Assembly (NCBI GenBank): GCA_002307035.1
Contig: DBTL01000105.1
Location: 8,542 to 34,211, forward strand
Direction of reading: 5' to 3'
DNA: 25,670 nucleotides
From: Bacteroides sp. UBA1317
Lineage (GTDB): Bacteria > Bacteroidota > Bacteroidia > Bacteroidales > Bacteroidaceae
Shown: positions 13,227 through 22,340 of the stretch, piece after piece
How the letters are laid out: every line of letters starts with the position of its first letter
Numbering within the stretch: position 1 is the first letter of the stretch
Notes under the pieces: generated by a model
What the model was told of the DNA's origin: nothing
The model's database searches: none
What the model saw: only the letters and a program-made list of their open reading frames with translations
Program-made: the position numbers and the translations under genes

Positions 13227-15587
13227 TTAATACGTTTTATTAGAATCGGATGTATCGTACCAATCCTCGTCCTCAACACCGCCTGTTGTTAACCAATTAG
13301 AGAATTTGCTATATACTTCACTAATCTTGGCGTATTCCACAGGATACTTAAAGTCTTTAGGCACGATTATTCCCCATGCAAGATTATCTTGGCTAATATA
13401 ATATTTATTGCTTGAGACTGATGAGGCATCATTGTTGTTGCCAAAATATGCTGTATTTGCTTTATCTGTAGGTTTATAACCTGCTACGTGAATCTCTTTT
13501 CTACTATCGCTTCTTCCATCGGTAATAATGAAGAAATTGAGCTTACTATTGACGAAATCGGCAGCAGTTAGAGCGTTGCTACTATCAAATTTGATAGTAA
13601 CATTTATGCTAGGTGTATCGCTAACGTTGTTGCTACTTCCTTTCACTGTATTTACGAAAGTGTAGGTTGAACTTCCCAGTAACTTATGAGCGTCAGCAAA
13701 TAATGGAATAACAGCTTTGGATTGTCCTTCTTCGATATTCATTGAAGTGAAATCGAATAAAGTACTAGGCTTATTATTATATACTACAGCCTGAGTTATG
13801 GCAGAAGCCGAAACATTGTCTAATTGTAAGCCGGCAGCTATTACTTTAGTAGCTCCGGCAGCTGCAAGCTCTATTTCGAATTCAACCTCTCCCACAGTGT
13901 TGTCGCTATTAATGCTTAGTGTTTTCTTGTTTAGTTTTAGAACAAGATCATTCATATCATAGTCTCCATAAAGAGGCCATTGATCTTCAAATATATAGGT
14001 ATAATTAGTGTTGTCTTCCACACTGATGGGGAATGTTGGGTCCGTAGGATCTGTTCCTGAATTACCTCCATTGACTGTTCCGGTACAAACCTCTATAACA
14101 ATATTTGATGTGCCGCATGCAGCCATCTGGGCAGGACTATTTAAGTAATAATTACCCCAAGATTCCCATGCAGGATGATTATTCACCTCTACCATTAAGT
14201 TGCCATTGTATGAGAAACCTTGTCCCGTCATCGTGGGAGCCTTAAGAAGAGACCATCCTGTTGTTCCACCATTATAAGTATCAGCCCATGTCGTATGACT
14301 TAACGTATTCGTAGCTTCAATCATCGAACCATTACTGAAATTAACCGTTGTTCCTGTAATCGTTAAATCTTGAGCTTTAATATATCCTTGGTTTAAATTC
14401 ACGATACATCCACTTATTAATGCTGTTGTTTTACTTTCAATGTAGCAGTTGTTGTTTACGGTGGCCCCATTCCAAGTCGTTATTTTGTCAAAGGTCATTT
14501 CTCCATCATTCGTAATGACTGCATTGCTATTGGTCTCCATATCAGCAGCAGATATTTCTCCACTATTGGTTAATGTCGAATTTGAGGGTATTGATAGCTT
14601 TCCACTAAGTGTAATTGTTCCTTCGTTTTGTATTGGAGAAGTGCTGTTAAAAGATGCATCTTTAGCTGTGATTGTACCTTTTGTATAGAATAAAGCACCA
14701 GAGCTAGCGGTAAAAGTATTCGTAATATTGGCTGTACCCCAGTTTTTAAATTCATTGCCAGTATCACTTAATGTGAGGGTATTGATGTCTATTGATCCGC
14801 TAGGCATGATAGTAAGATATGAAGTATTCACGAATTGTAAAGTACTTGTCGTTTCTATTTTCCCACCCGCCATAACTATAACTTCTAGACCTGATTGTAC
14901 GGTGAAATTTGATGGGACATTCCATGTGCCTGATATATATAATTTTATGCCACTGAAAGTTCCCCAATGAGTGAATGTACCATTGTAAGTGCCTGTAATT
15001 TTATAGTTACTATTGGCTTGTAATACAGTGCCTGAATTACTACTATTAATTTCGGTAGCACCTGTAGGAATTGTCGTATAGTCTGGTATAGCCACAGTAG
15101 ATCTGGTCGAAACTGATCGGGTGGCTACACTTGCTTTTGTGCTAGTCGTTGTTGTACTGAAATTGCATGCAATGGTTTCAGCAACCGGATACTGTTTAAT
15201 GACACTTCTTCCTCTTGGATCAGTTTGTTGAACATAAATGTATCCAAGTGTTGTCGGTACTACAATTTCGGTAGAATAAGGTTCTCCTGTTTTCGCTACT
15301 CCAACAGCTAATGTGTTGACAATAGTATCAGTAGCCAATGGATTGTTATCGAATATTTTCACAGTATAATAATACTGCCCGCTATATTCATCATTAACAT
15401 CCACAGTTACGTTGCTTGTTACTGTTGTAGAGAAGTCAAATCCATCGGGAGCCGATAGATCACCTAATGGGTTTTCTGTTTTTATGCTCGAATCATAGAC
15501 ATCTTTTTCAGAGTCAATACAGCTAATAAATGCTGTAGATTGTGCTAATAACACGATGGCAATTGCTTGTTTTGCTGTAATTTTCAT
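13227..15587 (-). CDS. LruC-domain (DUF4842) outer-surface lipoprotein
   Basis: A 786-residue exported protein. The N-terminus is a lipoprotein signal with probable lipidated C23 (AFISC), followed by the acidic IDSEKD, compatible with surface export in Bacteroidota. Residues about 170-440 are rich in Thr, Asn and Ser and repeat short strand-turn units (TLTNSGEIS, AVITNDGEMTF, INTLTLSDTG), suggesting a right-handed beta-helix. From about 526 on comes the DUF4842/LruC region, with YIFEDQWPLYGDYDMNDLVL and, near the C-terminus, HVAGYKPTDKANTAYFGNN. The acidic D-x-D-x-N-D cluster may bind Ca2+. Function of such proteins is not established; adhesion or glycan binding is a guess. It is transcribed alone, next to a glycan operon. 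Confidence 0.82.
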   Translation of the reverse strand: MKITAKQAIAIVLLAQSTAFISCIDSEKDVYDSSIKTENPLGDLSAPDGFDFSTTVTSNVTVDVNDEYSGQYYYTVKIFDNNPLATDTIVNTLAVGVAKTGEPYSTEIVVPTTLGYIYVQQTDPRGRSVIKQYPVAETIACNFSTTTTSTKASVATRSVSTRSTVAIPDYTTIPTGATEINSSNSGTVLQANSNYKITGTYNGTFTHWGTFSGIKLYISGTWNVPSNFTVQSGLEVIVMAGGKIETTSTLQFVNTSYLTIMPSGSIDINTLTLSDTGNEFKNWGTANITNTFTASSGALFYTKGTITAKDASFNSTSPIQNEGTITLSGKLSIPSNSTLTNSGEISAADMETNSNAVITNDGEMTFDKITTWNGATVNNNCYIESKTTALISGCIVNLNQGYIKAQDLTITGTTVNFSNGSMIEATNTLSHTTWADTYNGGTTGWSLLKAPTMTGQGFSYNGNLMVEVNNHPAWESWGNYYLNSPAQMAACGTSNIVIEVCTGTVNGGNSGTDPTDPTFPISVEDNTNYTYIFEDQWPLYGDYDMNDLVLKLNKKTLSINSDNTVGEVEFEIELAAAGATKVIAAGLQLDNVSASAITQAVVYNNKPSTLFDFTSMNIEEGQSKAVIPLFADAHKLLGSSTYTFVNTVKGSSNNVSDTPSINVTIKFDSSNALTAADFVNSKLNFFIITDGRSDSRKEIHVAGYKPTDKANTAYFGNNNDASSVSSNKYYISQDNLAWGIIVPKDFKYPVEYAKISEVYSKFSNWLTTGGVEDEDWYDTSDSNKTY

Positions 15588-15652
15588 ATCAATTCACTCT
15601 AAATGTTTAGTTATTAAGATTTTAATAATCTTGTTCTTTCGTGAGTATGCGA

Positions 15653-15660
15653 CAAAATTA
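15653..15660 (-). promoter_or_regulatory. -7 box of the LruC lipoprotein gene
   Basis: Reads TAATTTTG on the minus strand, matching TAnnTTTG, about 65 bp before the start codon. The rest of the 304-bp gap 15588-15891 is AT-rich, with only a weak TATAAT/ATTATA inverted repeat at 15784-15799 and no open frame or RNA that I recognise. Confidence 0.45.
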
Positions 15661-15891
15661 CGACAAATCTTTAATTGAATAATGAAAAATATTGCATATT
15701 GTTGTGCTGGTTAACTTCTTTTATGTTTTTTGTGGATGGATATGACAACTTTTGGTGAAAATCTAATAAGCATCTATGATCTTTATAATGCATATTATAG
15801 CATCTTTTTCTTTATCCACAGCCTGATAAAGTTGTAAATTCTATCTATTCATCTCGTAAAGATCTACTTTGCACAGGCATTGAAAACATAG

Positions 15892-16944
15892 CTAATGTTT
15901 TATTTTACTTATTTCTCCGGAAATGGATGAAATCATTTTGTATCTTACTTCTTGGTTGCTTAATTCATGTCCTAAAAGGAACATTAGCTTGGTTACTGCA
16001 GATTCGGGAGTACTATCATATCCACTGATGACACCAGCTTGAAGTAATTGGAGACCTGTTTCATATCGCTCCATCTCTACAGCTCCTGACGAACACTGGG
16101 TGATATTGACTATAATGATTCCTCGATCGTTCGCTTCTTTTAATTCACGAATAAACCATTCTTTCTGCGGAGCATTGCCTGATCCAAAGGTTTTTAAGAC
16201 TACTGCTTTGAGACCGGGCACATGCAGTAGGGCGGAGACAATGCTTTCTTGTATTCCCGGAAATAATGTTAGTATCACTACATTGGTATCGAATAAGAAA
16301 TGGGGTTTTAGTGGTTTTGTTGTATCTGGTTTGCGGATTAAATTAGGTTCATACTTGATATGTATTCCCACGCGCGCTAGTGGAGGGTAGTTGTACGAGC
16401 GAAAGGCATTAAAGTTTTCAGCATTAATTTTGGTCGTACGGTTTCCTCTCATTAAGTGGTTTTCGAAAAAAATACATACTTCCGGTACTATAGGAGTGCC
16501 ATCGGGGTTTTTAGCCGCAGCGATTTCTATTGAGGTAATTAAATTTTCTTTTCCGTCTGTGCGGAGTGTTCCAATAGGTAGTTGTGAGCCTGTAAGTATG
16601 ACTGGCTTATTTAAGTTTTCAAGCATAAAACTCAAAGCAGATGCGGTATATGCCATTGTATCTGTACCATGTAAAATGACGAATCCATCAAAGTAATCAT
16701 AATTGTAATTAATGATCTTTACCAACTTTGCCCAGAAAGCTGGTTCCATGTCTGAGGAATCAATTGGTGGATCAAATTGATAGGAGGCTATTCGATAATT
16801 AAACTTTTTGAGCTCCGGTACATGCTTTAATAAGTGATCGAAGTTGAAATTTTCCAAAGCACCGGTCTCCGAGTTCTCGATCATTCCAATAGTTCCACCG
16901 GTGTAGATTAATAAAACGGAAGGGTATTTAGTAATCATATGCAT
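15892..16944 (-). CDS. ansA: Type I (cytoplasmic) L-asparaginase
   Basis: A 350-residue enzyme hydrolysing L-asparagine to aspartate and ammonia. Motif one is YTGGTIGM, with T18 the equivalent of the E. coli AnsA nucleophile T14; motif two, FVILHGTDTMAYTASALSFM, carries the second catalytic Thr with the Asp/Lys relay. There is no signal peptide, which with the length marks the low-affinity cytoplasmic type. The ATG at 16938 is an alternative start. It has its own promoter and lies between the LruC gene and the trp operon terminator, with no obvious link to either. Some type I enzymes also act on glutamine; sequence alone does not decide. Confidence 0.92.
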   Translation of the reverse strand: MHMITKYPSVLLIYTGGTIGMIENSETGALENFNFDHLLKHVPELKKFNYRIASYQFDPPIDSSDMEPAFWAKLVKIINYNYDYFDGFVILHGTDTMAYTASALSFMLENLNKPVILTGSQLPIGTLRTDGKENLITSIEIAAAKNPDGTPIVPEVCIFFENHLMRGNRTTKINAENFNAFRSYNYPPLARVGIHIKYEPNLIRKPDTTKPLKPHFLFDTNVVILTLFPGIQESIVSALLHVPGLKAVVLKTFGSGNAPQKEWFIRELKEANDRGIIIVNITQCSSGAVEMERYETGLQLLQAGVISGYDSTPESAVTKLMFLLGHELSNQEVRYKMISSISGEISKIKH

Positions 16945-16967
16945 GGTTGTTTCTTTTAATTTGGATG

Positions 16968-16975
16968 CAAAGATA
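16968..16975 (-). promoter_or_regulatory. -7 box of ansA
   Basis: Reads TATCTTTG on the minus strand, exact consensus, 23 bp before the start codon. No clear -33 element. Confidence 0.55.
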
Positions 16976-17054
16976 CAGTTTTATAAGATATTTAGATATA
17001 TTAGCTGAATGATTACTTTTATATGTATTGTTTTTGCGTGGGTTTTTAAGGAAA

Positions 17055-17093
17055 AAGCGCAGATTGCTATTAATTGTATAGTAATCTGCGCTT
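17055..17093 (-). terminator. Terminator of the trp operon
   Basis: A 16-bp stem, AAGCGCAGATTGCTAT (17055-17070) with ATAGTAATCTGCGCTT (17078-17093), one non-Watson-Crick pair, 7-nt loop. The minus strand continues TTTTCCTTAAAAA. It lies about 34 bp past the trpA stop codon. Confidence 0.85.
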
Positions 17094-17126
17094 GTTTGCG
17101 CTAATCTATGTTTTAGAAAGTTGTAT

Positions 17127-17900
17127 TTAGTCCTTAAGCCCCTGTAATAACTTTATAATAGCTTTTTCAGGATCTTTTTCTTCATCTAGCAGAGTAATAA
17201 ATCGACTACCTATGATGGCGCCTGTAGCAAATTCACATGCTGCTTTGAATGTTGTCTTGTTGCTAATACCAAAGCCGACCATACGAGGATTGCGTAATTT
17301 CATATCTTCAATTCTTTTGAAGTATGCACGCTTTTGAGTATCAAAATCTTGTTGGGCTCCTGTAGTAGATGCCGATGACACCATATAAATGAATCCGTCA
17401 GTGTGATCATCTATTTCCCGTACACGTTCATCGCTTGTCTCAGGAGTAATAAGCATAATAATGCGCAAGCTATAACGTTCTGCTATCAGGCGATAGCGTT
17501 CGTGGTAATCTTTGAATGGAAGATCAGGAATAATCATACCATCGACGCCGCATTCCACACATTTGCGACAAAAGCTTTCAAAGCCAAACTGTAGGATAGG
17601 ATTTAGATACCCCATCAATATTAATGGAATTTTCACGGTACGACGGATGTTGCGCAACTGTTCAAAAAGAACTTTGAGAGACATTCCGTTTTGCAACGCT
17701 TGGGTGGCAGCATTTTGTATTACTACGCCGTCGGCCATAGGGTCGCTGAATGGTATACCTATTTCTATCATGTTTACTCCGTTTGCCTCTAATGTGCGAA
17801 TAACGTCGACAGTTCCTTCAAGCGTAGGATGTCCTGCGCAAAAATAGATAGATAGAAGATCTTTTTTATTACTGTTGAATAAATGATTAATTCTGTTCAT
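17127..17900 (-). CDS. trpA: Tryptophan synthase alpha subunit
   Basis: A 257-residue TIM-barrel protein cleaving indole-3-glycerol phosphate to indole and glyceraldehyde 3-phosphate; indole is then channelled to TrpB. The catalytic pair is visible as E46 (NMIEIGIPFSDP) and D57 (PMADG), the equivalents of E49 and D60 in Salmonella. MVSSASTTGAQ and GFGISN are the phosphate-binding and loop regions. Length is normal. It is the last gene of the operon, 26 bp after trpF, and is far from trpB, which is the first gene; the two subunits are thus made from opposite ends of the same mRNA. Confidence 0.96.
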   Translation of the reverse strand: MNRINHLFNSNKKDLLSIYFCAGHPTLEGTVDVIRTLEANGVNMIEIGIPFSDPMADGVVIQNAATQALQNGMSLKVLFEQLRNIRRTVKIPLILMGYLNPILQFGFESFCRKCVECGVDGMIIPDLPFKDYHERYRLIAERYSLRIIMLITPETSDERVREIDDHTDGFIYMVSSASTTGAQQDFDTQKRAYFKRIEDMKLRNPRMVGFGISNKTTFKAACEFATGAIIGSRFITLLDEEKDPEKAIIKLLQGLKD

Positions 17901-17926
17901 TGTTTCTTGTTTTAATTTTTTTCGTT

Positions 17927-18541
17927 TTAAATTTGCTTTAGAAAGTTTTCTATTCTCTTCACATCTTTCTTGCCGGGGGCTAATTCAAAGCGACTGTTAA
18001 GGTCAAATCCTATTAGCTTGGGGTGTGAGAATTCTTTTAGGGCTTTGATGCTATAAAAGTTGATGCCGCCACTCAGTAAGAATAAAGTCTTTCCGGTATA
18101 TGCTTCAAGCAGGCTCCAATCAAATTGATTGCCAGATCCACCATATTGTTGAGATTTGGTGTCGAAAAGATAATAGTCACAGCAACCTTCATACGCCTTG
18201 GTGGCTAGCACATCTTTTGCATGGCTTATTGAGAATGCTTTAACAAGGCGCAAATCGGCCTGCTGCAACGAACGGCAATAGCTTGGTGATTCTTCTCCGT
18301 GCAACTGTATGTAGTCCAATTGAAAACGGTCGGCCATGATTTGTATCGTTTCTTTGGTTTCATTGACGAAAACGCCTACTCGCTTAGCTTTGGTCGGCAT
18401 ATATTCAGGCATCTCAAATATATAGCGAGGTGATTTATGATAGAAAATAAATCCGATCATGTCTACTCCCAGCTGTTCTACTTCTCGAATATTTTGAGCC
18501 TCGCGCATACCGCATACTTTTATCAATTTACCGTTTATCAT
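17927..18541 (-). CDS. trpF: Phosphoribosylanthranilate isomerase
   Basis: A 204-residue TIM-barrel enzyme converting N-(5-phosphoribosyl)anthranilate to CdRP, the third step of tryptophan synthesis. The catalytic Cys is C10 in KVCGM; QLHGEESPSY, the LFDT segment with the acidic catalytic residue, and LIGFDLNSRFELAPGKKD (usually DVNSG-E in other phyla) follow. It is a separate gene, not fused to trpC as in E. coli. It lies 13 bp after trpC and 26 bp before trpA. Confident from motifs and position. Confidence 0.95.
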   Translation of the reverse strand: MINGKLIKVCGMREAQNIREVEQLGVDMIGFIFYHKSPRYIFEMPEYMPTKAKRVGVFVNETKETIQIMADRFQLDYIQLHGEESPSYCRSLQQADLRLVKAFSISHAKDVLATKAYEGCCDYYLFDTKSQQYGGSGNQFDWSLLEAYTGKTLFLLSGGINFYSIKALKEFSHPKLIGFDLNSRFELAPGKKDVKRIENFLKQI

Positions 18542-18554
18542 CTCAAATGTTTTT

Positions 18555-19340
18555 TTACACGTTAAGCTGATTAATGAATGATCGTAATGCTTCTCCCGGA
18601 TTGTCTACTTTCATAAAAGTTTCGCCTATAAGAAATCCTTTAAATCCACTTTTCTGAAGTCTTTTTACTGTTTCGGGATTGGATATTCCACTCTCGGATA
18701 CCAAAATTGCTTCTTGAGGGAGTTGCTCTGCCAAGCGGAAGGAATTTTCAACATCAGTAAAGAAAGTACCCAAGTTCCGATTATTAATGCCTATTACGTC
18801 TATATTTCCGCTAAGGTACGACAATTCTTCGATATTATGTATTTCCAACAGTGTTTCTAGTCCTAACTCGTGTGCTTTTTCTGCTAAAGTATAGCAAATT
18901 TCTTTTTCGATTGCTGCAGCGATTAGCAAGATGGCATCGGCTCCAACAATCTTGGCTTGATAGAGTTGATATTCATCGATGATAAAGTCTTTACGCAATA
19001 TCGGTATATTTACCAATTGGCGTGCAGTTTTAATATCTTTCAGACTGCCACCGAAGAATTTTTCATCTGTAAGGATGGATATTGCTGCTGCTCCTCCTGA
19101 CTCATAAGCAGGAATGATTTCTTCTATTGAAGCATTTTGTTTGATCCATCCTTTGGATGGTGAACGACGTTTAAACTCGGAGATGATTCCTGTAGATGAG
19201 TCAATCAAAGCTTTACTTAAAGAGTATTTAATTTCAGAACTGTCGAAGCTATCCTGCAACTGTTCAATAGAAATTGTTCGTTTCTGTACATCAACTTCGA
19301 AACGTTTATTGGCAATAATTTCAGATAGTATATCTTTCAT
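18555..19340 (-). CDS. trpC: Indole-3-glycerol phosphate synthase
   Basis: A 261-residue TIM-barrel enzyme that closes the indole ring of CdRP with loss of CO2. Catalytic and phosphate-binding motifs are EFKRRSPSKGWI (Lys57 the proton donor candidate), PILRKDFIIDEYQ, IGINNRNLGTF and LVSESGI. Length is typical of the monofunctional enzyme. It lies 4 bp after trpD and 13 bp before trpF in the operon. No irregularity seen. Confidence 0.96.
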   Translation of the reverse strand: MKDILSEIIANKRFEVDVQKRTISIEQLQDSFDSSEIKYSLSKALIDSSTGIISEFKRRSPSKGWIKQNASIEEIIPAYESGGAAAISILTDEKFFGGSLKDIKTARQLVNIPILRKDFIIDEYQLYQAKIVGADAILLIAAAIEKEICYTLAEKAHELGLETLLEIHNIEELSYLSGNIDVIGINNRNLGTFFTDVENSFRLAEQLPQEAILVSESGISNPETVKRLQKSGFKGFLIGETFMKVDNPGEALRSFINQLNV

Positions 19341-19344
19341 TTCA

Positions 19345-20340
19345 TTAACTGTTTAGTTCAATGTATGTTTTCAATGTTTTAAGTGCTTTTCCGCTCTCCA
19401 AAGATTCTCTGCTTATATCCATACATTCGAATATCGTTTTCTCTGGATGTATAACATTTATTGCAAAAGCTGAATTGACGATTACTACATCTCTTTGTGC
19501 TTCAGTTGCTCTGTTATTCATCACATTATCGAATATTTTGGTTGCATCTTCAGCTGTATTTCCTCCGTCAAGATCACTTTCCTTATAGCGCGTTAGGCCT
19601 AGGGATTCGGGTGTGTATATTTTCTCGTTTCCATTGGTTGCTACCTTGAATTCTGAAGTCAGCGATATTTCATCATACCCGTCTAGACTGTGGACAACAG
19701 CAAATTTTGTAGCGCTTTCCTGATAAGTGTAGTTGTATAGGCGAAGTAGTGGCAGATTATATACGCCAAGTAGTTGATATTTAGGAAGCGCCGGATTGAC
19801 CAATGGACCTAGCATATTAAAGAAAGTACGTACAGCAAGTGCCTTTCTAACCGGAGCCACTGCTTTCATGGCTGGATTGAACAATGGTGCGTGCAGATAA
19901 GCAATATTACATTTCTCCATGCTACGGCGTAGTTTGTCATTATCGTTGGTAAACTTAATGCCGTGTTGTTCCATTACATTGCTTGCACCGCTCACGGAGG
20001 TAGCACCATAGTTGCCATGCTTCACCACCGGAAATCCTGCACCGGCTACAGTGAAACAAGAAGCAGTGGAAATATTAAACGTGTTTTTGCCGTCACCACC
20101 GGTGCCAACAATGTCAATTGGAGCAAACTCGTCTAAATTCACAGGAAGACGCATCTCCAGAAGCGCATCACGAAAGCCACAGAGTTCTTCTACGGTGATG
20201 TTGCGCATAAGGAAAACGGTAATGAGTGACGCTACTTGTGCTTCAGTATATTTTCCTTGTGCAATGTTTTGCAATATTTCTCTGGCTTCATCTCTTCCCA
20301 AGAATTGGTGCTCAAAGAGTTTGTATAATATCTGTTTCAT
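19345..20340 (-). CDS. trpD: Anthranilate phosphoribosyltransferase
   Basis: A 331-residue enzyme of nucleoside phosphorylase fold II that joins anthranilate to PRPP. The PRPP-binding glycine-rich loop is VGTGGDGKNTFNIST, and KHGNYGATSVSGASNVME is the second substrate loop; it differs from the KHGNRAVSS form of proteobacteria, a variation in keeping with Bacteroidota enzymes. NMLGPLVNPA follows. It is not fused to the glutaminase domain. It is 4 bp after trpG and 4 bp before trpC, a sign of tight coupling. Confidence 0.96.
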   Translation of the reverse strand: MKQILYKLFEHQFLGRDEAREILQNIAQGKYTEAQVASLITVFLMRNITVEELCGFRDALLEMRLPVNLDEFAPIDIVGTGGDGKNTFNISTASCFTVAGAGFPVVKHGNYGATSVSGASNVMEQHGIKFTNDNDKLRRSMEKCNIAYLHAPLFNPAMKAVAPVRKALAVRTFFNMLGPLVNPALPKYQLLGVYNLPLLRLYNYTYQESATKFAVVHSLDGYDEISLTSEFKVATNGNEKIYTPESLGLTRYKESDLDGGNTAEDATKIFDNVMNNRATEAQRDVVIVNSAFAINVIHPEKTIFECMDISRESLESGKALKTLKTYIELNS

Positions 20341-20344
20341 CGAT

Positions 20345-20911
20345 TTATAAGCTTAAGAAGTTTCTGATAATTGTTTTTCCTTGTGGAGTCAGCACTGATT
20401 CGGGATGAAATTGAATGCCATATACTTTGTAATCTTTATGGCGTAATGCCATAATCTCTCCCTCACTACTTTCAGCTGTTACTTCGAGACAACTTGGAAA
20501 ATCTTTTCGACTGACAATCCAAGAATGATAGCGGCCTACCAATATTTCGTTCTTGAGGTCGCTGAAGAGTACATCTTCTTTTACTATTTGTACGGGTGTT
20601 TGTACGCCGTGATGTACCTCTTTCAGATTCTCTAGTGTGCCTCCAAAAGCTTGTCCTATAGCTTGATGCCCAAGACAAACGCCCAGTATTGCTTTAGTAG
20701 GTGCGTAGCGTTTGATGATAGGGAGGAGCAATCCTGCTTCTTCGGGAATGCCCGGACCTGGCGAAAGAATAATTTTATCAAACCGTTCAACCTCGTCGAG
20801 TGCTATCTGGTCATTACGTATAACTTCAACATCTTTTGCTCCTAATTCCTTTACTACATGAAGCAGATTATAGGTGAAAGAATCATAGTTATCCAAGAGT
20901 AGTATTTTCAT
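20345..20911 (-). CDS. trpG: Anthranilate synthase glutamine amidotransferase subunit
   Basis: A 188-residue class I glutamine amidotransferase that supplies ammonia to TrpE. The catalytic triad is visible: C79 in GVCLGHQAIGQ, H169 and E171 in FHPES. The oxyanion region is SPGPGIPEEAG. It lies between trpE (17 bp) and trpD (4 bp). Such subunits can also serve aminodeoxychorismate synthase (PabA role); a second copy elsewhere cannot be excluded. Confidence 0.95.
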   Translation of the reverse strand: MKILLLDNYDSFTYNLLHVVKELGAKDVEVIRNDQIALDEVERFDKIILSPGPGIPEEAGLLLPIIKRYAPTKAILGVCLGHQAIGQAFGGTLENLKEVHHGVQTPVQIVKEDVLFSDLKNEILVGRYHSWIVSRKDFPSCLEVTAESSEGEIMALRHKDYKVYGIQFHPESVLTPQGKTIIRNFLSL

Positions 20912-20928
20912 TTTCTCAATTATTAAAG

Positions 20929-22335
20929 TTAGTTTTTTAGTGTGGCGGCCAGATCAATGGCTTTTTTCAGAGCTCCCAGTTTATTGTTTACTTCTTGCAA
21001 TTCGTACTCATCCTGACTGCGAGCCACAATGCCGCCTCCGGCTTGGAACCACAGTTCGTTGTTCCTACTCACAAAAGTGCGGATGGTGATCGCTTGGTTT
21101 AAATCGCCGTTTAATCCGATGAAGCCGATACAACCACCGTATGCTCCACGATTGTGTGGCTCGATTTCACTAATTAGTTGCATGGCGCGTACTTTAGGAG
21201 CACCGCTCAATGTTCCTGCAGGGAAGGTATCAATAAAAGATTTGATCGTACTGGCACCCTCATTCAGTATGCCGCTTACTCTGGATACGAGATGGATGAC
21301 GTGGCTGTAGTATTGTGGCTCTTTATAGAAGACCACGCGTACATCATGGCAATTGCGACTTAGATCATTTCTGGCCAAGTCAACCAGCATTACGTGTTCT
21401 GCATTTTCTTTAGGATCGGCAAGGAGTGCCTCTGTCAATTCCTTATCTTTCAAAGCATCGCCTGTGCGTCGGGTTGTTCCGGCAATAGGGTCAATGTAGG
21501 CTTGTTTTCCATCAATTTTGCAATGAGTTTCGGGTGAAGAACCAAAGATACGATAGCCGCCGAAATCAAAATAGAACAAATAAGGTGAGGGATTGATGCT
21601 TCTTAAAGCACGATATACTTTAAAGTCATCGCCTGCGTAGGGTTGCACGAAACGCCGGGAGAGTACTATCTGAAACACGTCACCGCGGAGACAATGAGCG
21701 ATACCTTTACGCACATTGGCTTTGTGCTCTTCATCGGTGATCGTGCTTGTTACAGGGCCTACTGCGGAAAAGTTATACGACGCATAATTGCGGTTTTCTA
21801 TGGCTGTTTCCAGTTGATCAAGGTCACTTTCTTCTCCGTCACTAAGCATTTCCACTAGTTTAAGTTCATTCTTGAAGTGATTGAAGATGATGATATACTT
21901 ATATAAGATGTATAGCATGTCGGGAGCGTCGTTCTGCTCGTCGTGACTTTCTTTGACCGGTATATTTTCAAAATATTTCACAGCATTGAAGGTGGTGTAT
22001 CCATATAGTCCGCACACGTTACTTTCCAGTCCACTCACTTTAAATTGGCCAATAAATTGGTTTAAAGCTGTTTCTGCAGAAAAAGTAGGAGTCAATGGCT
22101 GCTCTTCGCGCGTGTTGTCGGGGTACGTCATTGTTACCTTGCCACTGTTTATTCCAATGCTGGCTAGTGGACAGAGAGCGATGAATGATTGACTGTTTTC
22201 TGCGGCATGGAAATCCGAGCTTTCCATAAGGGCCGACTGAGGATACATATCTCTTACTTTGAGATAGATGCTCACAGGTGTGTGTAAATCACCAACTACC
22301 TGCTTGCTATTGGTTTGATATGTAAATTGCTTCAT
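20929..22335 (-). CDS. trpE: Anthranilate synthase component I
   Basis: A 468-residue chorismate-utilising enzyme that makes anthranilate with TrpG. C-terminal catalytic motifs: IVLSRRF, GSSPETH, DPIAGTTRRTG, EHVMLVDLARNDLSR, AGTLSGAPKVRAMQLI, GAYGGCIGFIG. In the N-terminal regulatory domain ALMESSDFHAAENSQSF corresponds to the LLES segment that binds tryptophan for feedback inhibition in other TrpE proteins, with Met for the second Leu, so allosteric control is probably kept. It lies 5 bp after trpB and 17 bp before trpG. Regulation therefore acts at two levels, feedback on TrpE and attenuation in the leader. Confidence 0.95.
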   Translation of the reverse strand: MKQFTYQTNSKQVVGDLHTPVSIYLKVRDMYPQSALMESSDFHAAENSQSFIALCPLASIGINSGKVTMTYPDNTREEQPLTPTFSAETALNQFIGQFKVSGLESNVCGLYGYTTFNAVKYFENIPVKESHDEQNDAPDMLYILYKYIIIFNHFKNELKLVEMLSDGEESDLDQLETAIENRNYASYNFSAVGPVTSTITDEEHKANVRKGIAHCLRGDVFQIVLSRRFVQPYAGDDFKVYRALRSINPSPYLFYFDFGGYRIFGSSPETHCKIDGKQAYIDPIAGTTRRTGDALKDKELTEALLADPKENAEHVMLVDLARNDLSRNCHDVRVVFYKEPQYYSHVIHLVSRVSGILNEGASTIKSFIDTFPAGTLSGAPKVRAMQLISEIEPHNRGAYGGCIGFIGLNGDLNQAITIRTFVSRNNELWFQAGGGIVARSQDEYELQEVNNKLGALKKAIDLAATLKN

Positions 22336-22340
22336 TGTGT

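Noticed and set aside
14449..14970. Open frames opposite the LruC gene
   Set aside because: Low-complexity Thr/Asn/Ser-rich coding sequence creates long open frames in other phases; no family features.
15588..15891. Possible small RNA or gene in the gap before the LruC gene
   Set aside because: Only a weak TATAAT/ATTATA inverted repeat and no promoter-terminator pair or open frame with support.
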